From Paraburkholderia translucens (GTDB lineage: Bacteria; Pseudomonadota; Gammaproteobacteria; Burkholderiales; Burkholderiaceae), in assembly GCF_020881035.1 (NCBI RefSeq), contig NZ_JAJITC010000018.1, positions 1 through 64,000 of the forward strand: a stretch of 64,000 bases of DNA, read 5' to 3'. How positions within the stretch are numbered: position 1 is the first letter of the stretch; the number at the start of each line of letters is the position of its first letter. This document shows positions 8,479 through 17,568 of this stretch, piece by piece. The notes beneath the pieces are model-generated. The model worked only from the letters and a program-made list of their open reading frames with translations. It ran no database searches and had not been told where the DNA came from. A program made the position numbers and the translations under genes.

Positions 8479-8700
8479 GGCCTGCTAGGCCCCGGCAAGG
8501 AAATCATCGAAGCCACCAGCGGTAATACAGACATTGCCCTTGCCTATGTGGCAGCGGCACGCGGCATTGCGCTGACTCTCACGATGCAAAAGCCGAAGAA
8601 ACACCCGTCTCAGTCGAGCCAACTGTACGCACAACGTCTTTCCAGAGAAGAGGGCATGCTTTCAGGGATTTCCTCGAACGCTGCCGGAGTTGCTGCGTGA
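8479..8700 (+). pseudogene. cysK: cysteine synthase (cysK) fragment with internal deletion
   Basis: The frame reads LLGPGKEIIEATSGNTDIAL, then AYVAAARGIALTLTM, the PLP phosphate-binding region of O-acetylserine sulfhydrylase (normally SGNTGIAL). After a short unrelated stretch it resumes as QRLSREEGMLSGISSNAAG, matching the region near the C-terminus of CysK (usually RLAREEG then GISSGA). About 150 internal residues, the N-terminus with the catalytic lysine, and the end are missing. It is dead as an enzyme. The frame ends at TGA 8698-8700, just inside the next truncated gene. Confidence 0.75.
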
Positions 8701-9685
8701 GCAAGTGCGGCTCGCATATCGCGCCCCCGCGACGGCGCTTGCACTGAACATGCATCTGTACTGGGCAGGCGCAGCGCTGCACCTTTGGCGGCGTGGCGAT
8801 CGTTCCGCCGAGTGGATTCTGCGCGAGATCGCGGCGGGCAAGGTGTTCGCGGCCGGACATGGCGAGCCGGGCAACGATCTCGGTCTGGCGGATTCATTCG
8901 TGAACGCGACGCCGCTAGCGGACGGCGGCTACCGGTTCGATGGCCACAAGGTGCTGACGTCGCTGGCACCCGTGTGGGACTGGCTCGGCGTGCATGGGCG
9001 CGACGACAGCGATCCGTCGAACCCGAAGATCGTGCATGCGTTCATCTCGCGTGACAGCAGCGGGCATCGCACGGAGCAGACGTGGGATGCCCTCGGCTTA
9101 CGCGCCACGCGCAGCGACGACACCTGGCTCGACGGCGCGATCGCTTCGAAGGAGCACGTGACGCGCGTGCTGCCGGCGGGCGACCCCGACGATCCGTTCG
9201 TGGACGGCATCCTTGGAGCAGTGCTGCCGGGCCTTGGCGCGGTGTATTACGGCATCGCCAGACGGGCTTTCGATCTGGCGCTTGCATCGGCCACCACACG
9301 CCGCTCGCAGGCGCTCGCTGGCCGCACCTATGCATTCAAGCCGCTGACGCAGTGGAGCGTCGCCGAGGCCGCGATCGAACTGGAGAGCATCGAGGCCCTG
9401 CTCGAACGAACGGCAGAACACTGGTGGCGCGGCTACGCACCCGGCGAACCATGGCTCGCGAAGCTGCTATCGGCAAAGCAGCATGCTGTCGACGGCGCGT
9501 TGCGCGTCGTGAATCTCTCGCTGCAGATCGCAGGGGCGGGGTCGCTTGCACGACGTAACGAACTGGAGCGGCTGTATCGCGACGTGCGCGCGGGCGCGTT
9601 CCATCCGCCTAACGCCGATGCGTCGCACGAGGTCATCGGCCAGTCGTGGCTCGGTGTGCTCGAGAAAGTGGGCGCGCCGGCTTGA
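8690..9685 (+). pseudogene. acyl-CoA dehydrogenase-family flavoprotein, N-terminally truncated
   Basis: A 331-residue frame in the acyl-CoA dehydrogenase fold, entering at LLREQVRLAYRAPATALALN; the FAAGHGEPGNDLG flavin-binding block, the GYRFDGHKVLTSLAP strand and C-terminal NLSLQIAGAGSLARRNELER helices are all present. Relatives are about 380-400 residues, so roughly 60 N-terminal residues are lost. The only start is a TTG at 8690 without a ribosome binding site, inside the end of the cysK fragment. Both genes were cut and joined, so this is probably a pseudogene, though the catalytic core is intact and expression from an upstream start cannot be excluded. Confidence 0.7.
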
Positions 9686-9944
9686 TGTGATGTGAGTCTT
9701 GCCCGGTCATCGGGCGGCTCGGAGAGCCGCAGCAGGCTTTCGCCGCCCCGATCGGCAGCGCCCGATTCGAACGCGGGGGCGCTTGCCGCCGGGTCGGGGA
9801 TGAATCAGCACGCCGCCTGCGAGCGCGCACCAGGGCGTAAGAGAGGAGGTCATCGCTTCGGTTTCCCTTCTGCAATGCCGCCATCAGGCGATACCGCGCA
9901 AGCGAGGCAGGCTCGCGGGCGACGGCATCGCCTCGCGGCGAGAC

Positions 9945-11195
9945 TCAGAATTGCTTGCCGATCGAAACGCCCACCACGTCTTCGGCAAGATGCACATTTG
10001 CATTGCCGCCCCCGAAGGCCGCGGGAATCGAATTCTCGCCCCTGACTGTCTTCTTGAACGCATGGCCGTAGAAGAAACCGAACGATGTCTTCGCATCGGT
10101 CGTCCAGGTTGCACCAAGCGTCGCCTGATCCTGCACGACACCCGGCGCGAGGATGTTCAGGAACGTCTCGGTGCTGGCCACCGGCTGGCTGGAATGACTG
10201 TAGCCTGCACGGACCGTCAGATGGGTGTTCACATCGTAGCTGGTGCCGATCTTGATCACGTTCGTATTGCGCCAGCCGAAACCCGGACCATCGGACGAGC
10301 CCAGCGCATTGCCCGCAAACAGGTTTGCGAGCGGATTCGCAATCGAATTCACGTTGCCGTAGAGGATGCGCTGAAAGTCGGCCGCCACCGTCCACGCCGG
10401 CGTGATCTTCCATGAGAAGCCAATTCCGTAGTTCTCCGGGATGTCGAACGAGCCGCCACCTGCAAAGAGGCCTTTGTATTTATCGAAACTGCCATGAATT
10501 TTCGAGGCCCACGTCACGCCGACGGTGAGGGTTGGCGTAATCTCACCGGTATAGCCAAGGTGCACGCCGACGCCGACCGTCGAATCGGCGCCTTGATCGG
10601 TGACATGGTCGGGCGCGACCGACATGCGGGTGAACGGCTGCAGCCCGCTTGCCGTGAAGCGTTGGTACGCGATGTTCAGGCCGATGCCGAACGCGTGCCG
10701 GTCGAAGAGCTTGTAGGCGATCGTCGGGGAAAGGAACACCTGCTCGAGATCGACGCCGGCCGAACCCGTAGCACCGAACGCTCGATAGGGGTTATGGGCG
10801 TAGCCGGTGTCGAGGCCGCCGTTCGCATACAGTGCAAGACCCGCATACGCATTCGGCAGGAACTGGTACGTCACGCCGAATTCGGGCAGCGCGAAAATCG
10901 AGCGATTATTACCCGAATAGTCGCCATCGGCACCGTAACTGTTGCCCGCGATTTCAGCACCTCGTTTTGGCAGGAAGAGACTGACGCCGCCATCCAGGCG
11001 GTTGCCAACAAAGGCTATGCCTGCAGGATTGGCAGCAGCGGCGAGAGCATCATGGGGCAGGCCGATGCCGACGCCGGCCATACTCTGTGAGGCAGTCCCA
11101 TAGCCATTGGAAAAATAACCATTTGTGGCCCCTGCAAAGCCCGGTGCTGCCGCGACGACAGCAACGAGTGCGCGAGTGGTCCCTTGTAGCCTCAT
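9945..11195 (-). CDS. outer-membrane transport protein, OmpP1/FadL family
   Basis: A 416-residue outer-membrane barrel. It has a signal peptide (cleavage near FAGATNGYFSNG) and the FadL-family N-terminal hatch NGYGTASQSMAGVGIGLPHDALAAAANPAG, in which the NPAG motif is diagnostic. The C-terminus ends in aromatic Phe (SIGKQF), the usual BAM signal. The family imports long-chain fatty acids and aromatic or aliphatic hydrocarbons by lateral diffusion. Ribosome binding site GGGGAA precedes the ATG at 11195. It is divergent from the ArsR-type regulator at 11324 with an AT-rich gap of 128 bp, which suggests the regulator controls both. Confidence 0.9.
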   Translation of the reverse strand: MRLQGTTRALVAVVAAAPGFAGATNGYFSNGYGTASQSMAGVGIGLPHDALAAAANPAGIAFVGNRLDGGVSLFLPKRGAEIAGNSYGADGDYSGNNRSIFALPEFGVTYQFLPNAYAGLALYANGGLDTGYAHNPYRAFGATGSAGVDLEQVFLSPTIAYKLFDRHAFGIGLNIAYQRFTASGLQPFTRMSVAPDHVTDQGADSTVGVGVHLGYTGEITPTLTVGVTWASKIHGSFDKYKGLFAGGGSFDIPENYGIGFSWKITPAWTVAADFQRILYGNVNSIANPLANLFAGNALGSSDGPGFGWRNTNVIKIGTSYDVNTHLTVRAGYSHSSQPVASTETFLNILAPGVVQDQATLGATWTTDAKTSFGFFYGHAFKKTVRGENSIPAAFGGGNANVHLAEDVVGVSIGKQF

Positions 11196-11323
11196 GCGTT
11201 TCCCCGAATAATGTTTGGAATTCCTAGCGGGGACAGAGTCTATTCATCCAGTCTCGCAACTCAAACCAAGTTTTTCACATAAGCATCCAATAGATTATCA
11301 AAATATAAGGTGAATATTTCCCG

Positions 11324-11644
11324 ATGAATGCCTCCGATACCACCATCGACCTTCACACCATGCAGGCTTCGGCGGAGAAAGCCTGTGCCCTGCTCAAGGT
11401 ACTCGCCAATCCGGATCGTTTGCTGGTGATGTGTCGTTTGTCTCAGGGCGAGCTGTCCGTTGGTGAACTGGAGGAGCAGCTCGGCATTCGCCAGCCCACT
11501 CTGTCGCAGCAACTGGCCGTCCTTCGCGAAAACGGTTTGGTCAGCGCGCGCCGCGCGAGCAAGAACATCTTCTACTCGGTAGCAAGCTCCCAGGCACTCG
11601 CGGTGATGGCGGTGCTCTATGAGCAGTTCTGCGCCGACGCCTGA
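11324..11644 (+). CDS. ArsR/SmtB-family regulator (BigR-like)
   Basis: A 106-residue winged-helix repressor: ALLKVLANPDRLLVMCRLSQG helices, the recognition helix IRQPTLSQQLAVLRENGLVS (about 61-80) and the wing ARRASKNIFYSV. It lacks the ELCVCDL metal site of ArsR proper, and has a Cys (MCRL) and a C-terminal Cys (FCADA), in keeping with the BigR/SqrR group that sense persulfide through a cysteine pair. The cysteine pairing is inference. Likely target: the divergent FadL-family gene and itself, through the AT-rich DNA at 11265-11320. Confidence 0.85.
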   Translation: MNASDTTIDLHTMQASAEKACALLKVLANPDRLLVMCRLSQGELSVGELEEQLGIRQPTLSQQLAVLRENGLVSARRASKNIFYSVASSQALAVMAVLYEQFCADA

Positions 11645-11737
11645 TTCATGCATCCGCGCGAGAACGGGGCTTGCCATTTCGTGGCGCTTTCCACTCGCAG
11701 TCATATAGATAGCACCGCCGCTGCTATAGGCGGCGCC

Positions 11738-11893
11738 ATAATAAATCTCTTCGTACTTGATGCTGCGCCACACGCGCTCGACGAATACGTTGTCGCGCCA
11801 GGCGCCTTTGCCATCCATCGACAGCCGAATGCCTCGGCCCGGCATAGCCTCGGTGAAGGCTCGCGCTGTGAACTGGGTGCCCTCAGCTGGCAA
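11738..11893 (-). mobile_element. IS3-family transposase fragment
   Basis: The minus strand reads GTQFTARAFTEAM, then GIRLSMDGKGAWRDNVFVER, then WRSIKYEEIYY, the DDE integrase-core region of IS3-family OrfB between the second Asp and the catalytic Glu. Both ends of the element are missing. It joins an IS6-family fragment at about 11885, so it is a scar of nested insertion or deletion. Confidence 0.8.
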
Positions 11894-12165
11894 ACGTCAA
11901 GCACTTATTCGTCAAAGCTGCGGTCCGCGCGAACAACCGCGCGGAAAATAGCCATCAATCTACTCGTGAACGCGAGCGGCGCTGGCGCGGGTTTCGCGAT
12001 CCAAAGCGCACCCTGGTGTTTCTCTCTCAAGCTTCGGAGCGATGCGGCAGCACTTCGCACTCAAACGACATTCGCTACGCGCTTCTCTCTATCGCAAACA
12101 ACTCGCTCAGCGTTTTGACGCGTGGCATCATTTCACCGGGCTCACCGAGAATTTGTCTGCCGTTT
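11885..12165 (+). mobile_element. IS6-family transposase C-terminal fragment, frameshifted
   Basis: Reads LANVKHLFVKAAVRANNRAE, then RERERRWRGFRDPKRTLVFL; a frameshift near 12030 then gives SFGAMRQHFALKRH and LYRKQLAQRFDAWHHFTG. This is the C-terminal third of an IS6 (IS26-like) transposase, including the final Glu region. No terminal inverted repeat is visible after it. It is clearly diverged from the two other IS6 copies in the window. Confidence 0.8.
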
Positions 12166-12345
12166 GGACCAGCATGCCCAATTGAGAAAGGGGAAATTCA
12201 CACGTATTCCGCATTGCTTAATGTTTCCTCGCTAGAACACCTTCCTTAATCGCGCTCACAGATCGGGCTTCTCTGTTGTCAGCCAAAACGCACGTTTAAC
12301 ATCGGGTGTGCGACTCATTGCAGTGCATGAACGGCGCATTTCAAC

Positions 12346-12404
12346 GCACCAAAATATTCCTGAATGCACCACAAAGATCAATTCATTCGCCCATACATGG
12401 TGCA
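12346..12404. promoter_or_regulatory. candidate NtrC-type enhancer sites
   Basis: GCACCA occurs at 12346-12351 and 12366-12371, and the inverted form TGGTGCA at 12398-12404. These half-sites resemble NtrC binding sequences (GCAC...GTGC) and lie 100-155 bp upstream of the sigma-54 promoter at 12500, the normal distance for an enhancer. The match is by eye and partial. Confidence 0.4.
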
Positions 12405-12499
12405 TTGGCTTCACCCGTAATGGATCACGCGTCTTCAACGGCCGAGCCTCGCTCTGAGCCCACCGGTCCGTTCTGGCCGCCACGCCTCTGCGCGCGCAC

Positions 12500-12514
12500 T
12501 GGCACCAAAGTTGC
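12500..12514 (+). promoter_or_regulatory. sigma-54 promoter for the ATP-grasp/alpha-E operon
   Basis: TGGCACCAAAGTTGC fits the sigma-54 consensus TGGCAC-N5-TTGC exactly, with GG at -24 and GC at -12 in correct spacing. It faces the gene starting at 12786, giving a leader of about 260 nt. Confidence 0.65.
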
Positions 12515-12785
12515 TCATACGCCTCCCGGTTGGGCACGCGGCTAACAGCTTTGCCCACACGGCATGCACGCTGGCGCTGTACCTTTTTGGTGACACGCGA
12601 TACGTCTACGTTTCCAGATGAGACAAGTCCGGCGGACGCAACGCGCCACGAACACCTGAACCGGACACGCCAGTCGGCATCGAGCGTCATCGATCAAAAT
12701 CAGGACCTGCGACCCCTTGGCGTGGTCTCTCGGGACAGCCCTGCGGCAAAAGCAGCGAATAAAAGTGGTGAACGGAAGAACCCAA

Positions 12786-14258
12786 ATGACGCAAACATTC
12801 TTCAACGAGATGTTCGAGCGCGGGGAATTCGACGCTCGTGGCACCACCGCTGCGGCGTTGATGCGCTCAGGCGAACCGCGCGCACACTACCGCGAGTATT
12901 TCGAGTGGATGAGCGGCGAGGCCGGGCAGCAGACGCAGAAGAAGCGCGCGGAAGTCGATGCGATTTTCCGGCGCTCGGGTATCACATTCGCGGTCTATGG
13001 CGAAAAGGACCAAACGGGCGCCGGTACCGAACGCACGATTCCGTTTGACGTCATTCCGCGCGTTATTCAGGCGCAGGAGTGGAGCAAGCTCGAGCGCGGC
13101 CTGCGTCAGCGCGTCAGTGCGCTGAACCGCTTCATCCATGACATCTATCATAAGCAGGAGATCATCAAGCACGGCATCGTTCCCGCGGCCCAGATCTTCT
13201 CCAACGCGCAGTACCGTCCGGTCATGCAGGGCGTAAACGTTGCGCGCGATACCTACGCGCATATCGCCGGCATCGATGTCGTGCGCGCCGGAGAGGGCGA
13301 GTTCTACGTGCTCGAAGACAATCTGCGCGTGCCGTCCGGGGTCTCTTACATGCTCGAAAACCGCAAAATGATGATGCGGCTTTTTCCCGACCTGTTCGTA
13401 CGGAACCGCGTCGCGGCCGTCGCGCACTATCCCGACCTGCTGCTCGAGTCGCTGCGCTCGGCGGCGCCCGCGGGCGCGGACAATCCGACGGTCGTGCTGC
13501 TCACGCCGGGTATATACAACTCGGCGTACTTCGAACACGCGTTCCTCGCGCAGCAGATGGGCATCGTTCTCGTCGAAGGCCAGGATCTGTTTGTCGAGAA
13601 CGATTACCTCTACATGCGTACCACGCAGGGCCCGCACCGCGTGGACGTCATCTACCGGCGCGTGGACGACGACTTCCTCGATCCGCTCACCTTCCGGCCC
13701 GACTCCACGCTCGGCGTGGCGGGCCTCATGAACGTCTACCGCAAGGGCAACGTTACGCTTTGCAACGCAGTGGGCACAGGCGTGGCCGATGACAAGTCGA
13801 TCTACCCCTATGTACCCGAAATGGTGCGCTTCTATCTGGGCGAAGAGCCGCTCCTGAACAACGTGCCGACATGGATCTGCCGCAAGCCCGACGATCTCGC
13901 GTATGTACTCGACCATCTGCCGGAACTGGTCGTGAAAGAGACGCACGGCGCGGGGGGCTACGGCATGCTGATCGGCCCGGCTTCCACGTCCGCCGAAATC
14001 GAGGCGTTTCGCCTCGCACTCGTCGCCAACCCTGACAAATACATCGCACAGCCTACCCTTTCGCTCTCCACCTGCCCGACGTGGGTGGAATCGGGCATTG
14101 CGCCGCGCCACATCGACCTGCGGCCGTTCGTACTGTCCGGCAAGGACGTGCGTATGGTACCGGGCGGTCTCACGCGCGTCGCGTTGCGCGAAGGCTCGCT
14201 CGTCGTCAACTCGTCGCAGGGGGGCGGCACCAAGGACACCTGGGTGCTGGAACGCTAG
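12786..14258 (+). CDS. circularly permuted ATP-grasp type 2 protein (DUF404/DUF407)
   Basis: A 490-residue protein of the circularly permuted ATP-grasp family. Landmarks: HYREYFEWM, TIPFDVIPRVIQAQEWSKLE, LRQRVSALNRFIHDIYHKQEI, GEFYVLEDNLRVPSGVSYMLENR, YRRVDDDFLDPL and VKETHGAGGYGMLIGP. The glycine-rich GAGGYGM loop and VLEDNLR stretch are the presumed nucleotide and metal contacts. Such proteins are thought to form amide bonds, and are found with alpha-E, transglutaminase and peptidase genes in a proposed peptide-synthesis or modification system. Here only the alpha-E partner follows. The ATG at 12786 is chosen for family fit and a nearby GGAAG. Expression may be nitrogen-controlled through sigma-54. 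Confidence 0.88.
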   Translation: MTQTFFNEMFERGEFDARGTTAAALMRSGEPRAHYREYFEWMSGEAGQQTQKKRAEVDAIFRRSGITFAVYGEKDQTGAGTERTIPFDVIPRVIQAQEWSKLERGLRQRVSALNRFIHDIYHKQEIIKHGIVPAAQIFSNAQYRPVMQGVNVARDTYAHIAGIDVVRAGEGEFYVLEDNLRVPSGVSYMLENRKMMMRLFPDLFVRNRVAAVAHYPDLLLESLRSAAPAGADNPTVVLLTPGIYNSAYFEHAFLAQQMGIVLVEGQDLFVENDYLYMRTTQGPHRVDVIYRRVDDDFLDPLTFRPDSTLGVAGLMNVYRKGNVTLCNAVGTGVADDKSIYPYVPEMVRFYLGEEPLLNNVPTWICRKPDDLAYVLDHLPELVVKETHGAGGYGMLIGPASTSAEIEAFRLALVANPDKYIAQPTLSLSTCPTWVESGIAPRHIDLRPFVLSGKDVRMVPGGLTRVALREGSLVVNSSQGGGTKDTWVLER

Positions 14259-14428
14259 AGTGGCCGGACGATCGCGTCCCGCTGGCAGGACAAGCGTGCC
14301 GCTGCTTTACTGTGCCTGGTCTGTGTGTGTTCTTCTTGCCTGCTTCTGTACTTCCTGGTCTTGACTGTGTGAGCGCCGACCACCGCGCAGACACGCCCGA
14401 CCATCTGTCACGTCGAACCGGAGGCTTC

Positions 14429-15418
14429 ATGTTGAGTCGCACCGCCGAACATCTGTTCTGGATGACCCGCCATACCGGCCGCGCGGAAAACCTCGCGCGC
14501 GTGCTCGAAGCGCAGCACCAGCTTTCGCTGATCCAGCCGCTGCATGCGAACGACGATACGGCGCTGGAGCGCCACGCCCGCGAGCGCGCCGCGCGCGGCT
14601 GGCTCGCGATCCTTGCAAGCGCGGGCGTTGTCGATCGCTACCATCTCGCGCACAAAGGCGTCACGAGCGCCGAGGTCATCGCCTTCATGGTGGCCGACCC
14701 GAGCCATCCCGCATCAATCGTCAGTTGCCTGCGCGCCGCGCGCGAGAACGCGCGGACCGTGCGCGGTTGGGCCGCCGAAGAACTGTGGGAAACAATCAAC
14801 ACCACGTGGCTCGACTTGCAGCGCCTGATCGCCGATGGCTTGCAGGCACACGATCCGTCTGCGTTCTTCGAGTGGGTGAGGGCGCGATCGAATCTCGCGC
14901 GCGGCGTCCAACTCGCCGCGCCCGTGCAAGACGAAGGGCTCGACTTTCTGCGCCTCGGCGCTGCCATCGAAGGCGCCGACCACATACTGCGCACGCTGGA
15001 AGCGCATGGCGACGTCCTTGCAGCCGTTGCGTTCGACTACCATCGCGCCTACGCGCTGCTGCGCGCTGTCTCAGGTGTCGAGGCTTATCGCCGGATCTAT
15101 CGCGACACGCTTTCGTCCGCGCAGATTGCGTCACTGCTGATCCAGTGTCCGGACTGGCACGGCTCGCTCGCAGCGCGTCTCGATGAAGTTCGGCGCTTGA
15201 GCGTCCGGCTGCGCAATAGTCAGTCGGCGCAAACAGAGCGCCTCGCACAGCTGCTTTGCGACGAGGTCCGCCAGGCGCCGGTGGACGAATGGCTCTCGAG
15301 CGGCAGGCTGTCCGGCTGGTTCGCGGCGATGATCGTGCGCGTGAACGATCTGGCGCGCCGTGTGGGACGCGATCTGACTCGCCCGCTCGTTCCCGGCCCG
15401 GTGGCCGCCGCGGCATAA
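14429..15418 (+). CDS. alpha-E domain protein (DUF403)
   Basis: A 329-residue all-helical protein starting MLSRTAEHLFWMTRHTGRAENLARVLE, the hallmark of the alpha-E family, which always neighbours the circularly permuted ATP-grasp protein. Inner blocks SIVSCLRAARENARTVR and FLRLGAAIEGADHILRTLE are also typical. It is probably the structural partner of the ATP-grasp protein. A GGAGG precedes the ATG. The transglutaminase and proteasome-like peptidase genes that usually continue this operon are absent: after the stop come about 290 bp without a recognised gene, then the convergent ABC operon. Confidence 0.88.
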   Translation: MLSRTAEHLFWMTRHTGRAENLARVLEAQHQLSLIQPLHANDDTALERHARERAARGWLAILASAGVVDRYHLAHKGVTSAEVIAFMVADPSHPASIVSCLRAARENARTVRGWAAEELWETINTTWLDLQRLIADGLQAHDPSAFFEWVRARSNLARGVQLAAPVQDEGLDFLRLGAAIEGADHILRTLEAHGDVLAAVAFDYHRAYALLRAVSGVEAYRRIYRDTLSSAQIASLLIQCPDWHGSLAARLDEVRRLSVRLRNSQSAQTERLAQLLCDEVRQAPVDEWLSSGRLSGWFAAMIVRVNDLARRVGRDLTRPLVPGPVAAAA

Positions 15419-15706
15419 GGTGCCGCGGGACACCCATCGTCAGCACCACACAGATGCGCACGACTTTACTCATGTTGGTGGATCGGAAGCGTATGCGTGC
15501 GGGCGTTTGAGATCGCAGGTTGAGTTCGCAAACGGCGGGACCTTCGCGGCGTTTCGTCAACACCGCAGCCACCTGTCGCAGCTTGTGCAGCAGGCGGCCG
15601 CGCAGCGCCGCCTCGTGAGTCCCCGTGCATTCCCGACCGCGGCCGAAGCCATCCACCCCGACCTCGAGGGGTACAACGCGATGGTTCGGGTGGTAGATGA
15701 GCTGAA
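15419..15706. other. gap without recognised gene
   Basis: A short frame on the plus strand (about 15508-15720, residues such as FANGGTFAAFRQHRSHLSQL) stays open but has no start with a ribosome binding site and matches nothing I recognise. It may be a remnant of the missing downstream part of the ATP-grasp operon or chance in GC-rich DNA. Confidence 0.3.
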
Positions 15707-16540
15707 TTACCCCTTTACCGCACCCACGGCGATGCCGGACACGATGCGCCGCTGAAACACGACGTAAAGCACGACGATCGGCGCCGCGGCCAGCACAAGA
15801 CCCGCGCACAACAGCGGCACATTCGTCGTATATTCGCCGCGCAGTGCGGCGATACCGACCATCAACGTGCGCTTGTCCTGAAGCACGAGGAGCGAAATCA
15901 ATACGTCGTTCCAGCAATACAGCGTGTTCAGAATCCCGAGCGTGACGAGCGCAGGCTTGCCCATCGGCAGCATCACGTACCACCATGCTTGCAGAATGCT
16001 CGCGCCATCGATCCGCGCGGCTTCGAGCAGGTCACGCGGCACGCTCGAATAAAACGCGGTCATCAGATACACGCTGAAAGGAAGAAAGAAGGCCGTATAG
16101 GAAATGATCAGGCCCACGCGTGTATTCAACAGACCCAAGGCAATAATCGTCTGATAGAACGGCACGAGCACCACCTGCACCGGAATCATCAGCGACGCGA
16201 GGATGACCACGAAAATCAGCTTGCGATACGGGAACCGCAGAAATGCGAACGTGAAGCCCGCGAGCGATGAAACGACCAGCAAGCACGCGACCGCACCCAC
16301 CGTCACGAGTATCGAGTTGACGTAGTACTCGCCAAGATTGGCCTGCACGCAGGCTTGAATGAAGTTCTCGAACGTCGGATGAGCCGCGATGCCGAAACGG
16401 TCAAGGATATAGTCACGCGTCGACTTGAACGCGTTGTTGAGCGCAAACGCCAGCGGATAGACGCACGACACGGCGAGCACGGCCATCGGAACGGACAGCG
16501 TCCAGAGCACTCGCCGGTCCTGCTTTACGGTGATCGCCAT
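15707..16540 (-). CDS. carbohydrate ABC transporter permease (MalG type)
   Basis: A 277-residue inner-membrane protein with six predicted membrane helices. The EAA loop that docks the ATPase is EAARIDGASILQAWWYVMLPMGKPA, ending in the usual L-P-x-x-x-P pattern. It is the second permease of an importer with the genes at 16551 and 17569; the three run in order binding protein, MalF-like, MalG-like. No ATPase gene is present, so a shared MsmX/UgpC-like ATPase elsewhere is expected. Confidence 0.92.
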   Translation of the reverse strand: MAITVKQDRRVLWTLSVPMAVLAVSCVYPLAFALNNAFKSTRDYILDRFGIAAHPTFENFIQACVQANLGEYYVNSILVTVGAVACLLVVSSLAGFTFAFLRFPYRKLIFVVILASLMIPVQVVLVPFYQTIIALGLLNTRVGLIISYTAFFLPFSVYLMTAFYSSVPRDLLEAARIDGASILQAWWYVMLPMGKPALVTLGILNTLYCWNDVLISLLVLQDKRTLMVGIAALRGEYTTNVPLLCAGLVLAAAPIVVLYVVFQRRIVSGIAVGAVKG

Positions 16541-16550
16541 GCCATGAGCC

Positions 16551-17492
16551 TCAGAGGTTCGCGTTACGGGTCATGATCCGGATCTGCAGCCATGCAATGC
16601 CACCCATCAGCGCAAATAGCACCACGGAGATCGCCGCCGCATACGATGGGCGATTCATCTTGCCCTGCTCGATCCAGATCAGGAATTCCGGCAAGGTCGT
16701 CGATGTGCCGGGACCCCCATCGGTCAGCACGTAGATGAGTCCGAACATCGACGTCAGCACGCCGACCGTCGTGACGACGGCCACGAATTCGATGATCGGC
16801 CGCAGCGTCGGGATGATGATGTAGATCCACGTCTGCCAGAAATTGGCGCCGTCAAGCCGCGCGGCTTCGATCATTTCGTCGGGCACCGTCGACAGGCCCG
16901 CCAAGAAGATCAGCACGCCCATGCCGAAGGTCGACCACATCTGCACGCCGATCAGGCTCATGAGTGCGGTCGAACCGTTGCCAAGCCAGTCGACCGCATC
17001 GATGCCGAACGTATCGAGCATCGCATTGAGGTTGCCGTCGTATCGCAGGACCACATTGAAGATCGAGCCGATGATCACGCTCGACAACACGGCAGGGAAG
17101 AAATAGACCGCACGAAACACCTTGCCGCCCGGCACACCCTGATGAATCAGGATCGCCAGCACCATCGGCAGCATGACCCAGATTGGCAGCGTGGCGAGCA
17201 GGATCAGTGTGTTGACCATGGAATCGCGGAACGACGGATCGTGCGCGAGCGCGACGTAGTTCGACACACCGACAAAGCCGACCGCACCCGAAGGCGTCAC
17301 GCCGAGGAACGACAGCACTGCGCCCCATCCGAGCGGAAAGATGCGGAAGACGATGACGAGCAGCAAAGCGGGAAGCAACAGCACGAACGCCATGCGCTGC
17401 TCCGAACGGTCACCGCCCGGCCTGGCCACGGCAGGCGACGCCCTGGATGCGGGCGCCGCGCCGCTCGTCACAGATGCGGAAGATTTCGACAT
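16551..17492 (-). CDS. carbohydrate ABC transporter permease (MalF type)
   Basis: About 313 residues with an N-terminal cytoplasmic tail and six membrane helices; the EAA loop is EAARLDGANFWQTWIYIIIP. The ATG at 17492 is taken as start; a GTG at 17531 would add 13 residues, and neither has a strong ribosome binding site. The distance to the MalG-type gene is 10 bp, so translation is coupled. Confidence 0.9.
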   Translation of the reverse strand: MSKSSASVTSGAAPASRASPAVARPGGDRSEQRMAFVLLLPALLLVIVFRIFPLGWGAVLSFLGVTPSGAVGFVGVSNYVALAHDPSFRDSMVNTLILLATLPIWVMLPMVLAILIHQGVPGGKVFRAVYFFPAVLSSVIIGSIFNVVLRYDGNLNAMLDTFGIDAVDWLGNGSTALMSLIGVQMWSTFGMGVLIFLAGLSTVPDEMIEAARLDGANFWQTWIYIIIPTLRPIIEFVAVVTTVGVLTSMFGLIYVLTDGGPGTSTTLPEFLIWIEQGKMNRPSYAAAISVVLFALMGGIAWLQIRIMTRNANL

Positions 17493-17568
17493 GTCTGGGT
17501 CGTATTTCAACGTGCCTTCGAGTGCCACCAATCACCAGCGGCTGGCCCGGTTCGCCTCACTATACACA

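Noticed and set aside
12867..14111. 414-codon frame antisense to the ATP-grasp gene
   Set aside because: Composition shadow: Arg/Ala/His-rich, no domain, while the other strand shows clear family motifs.
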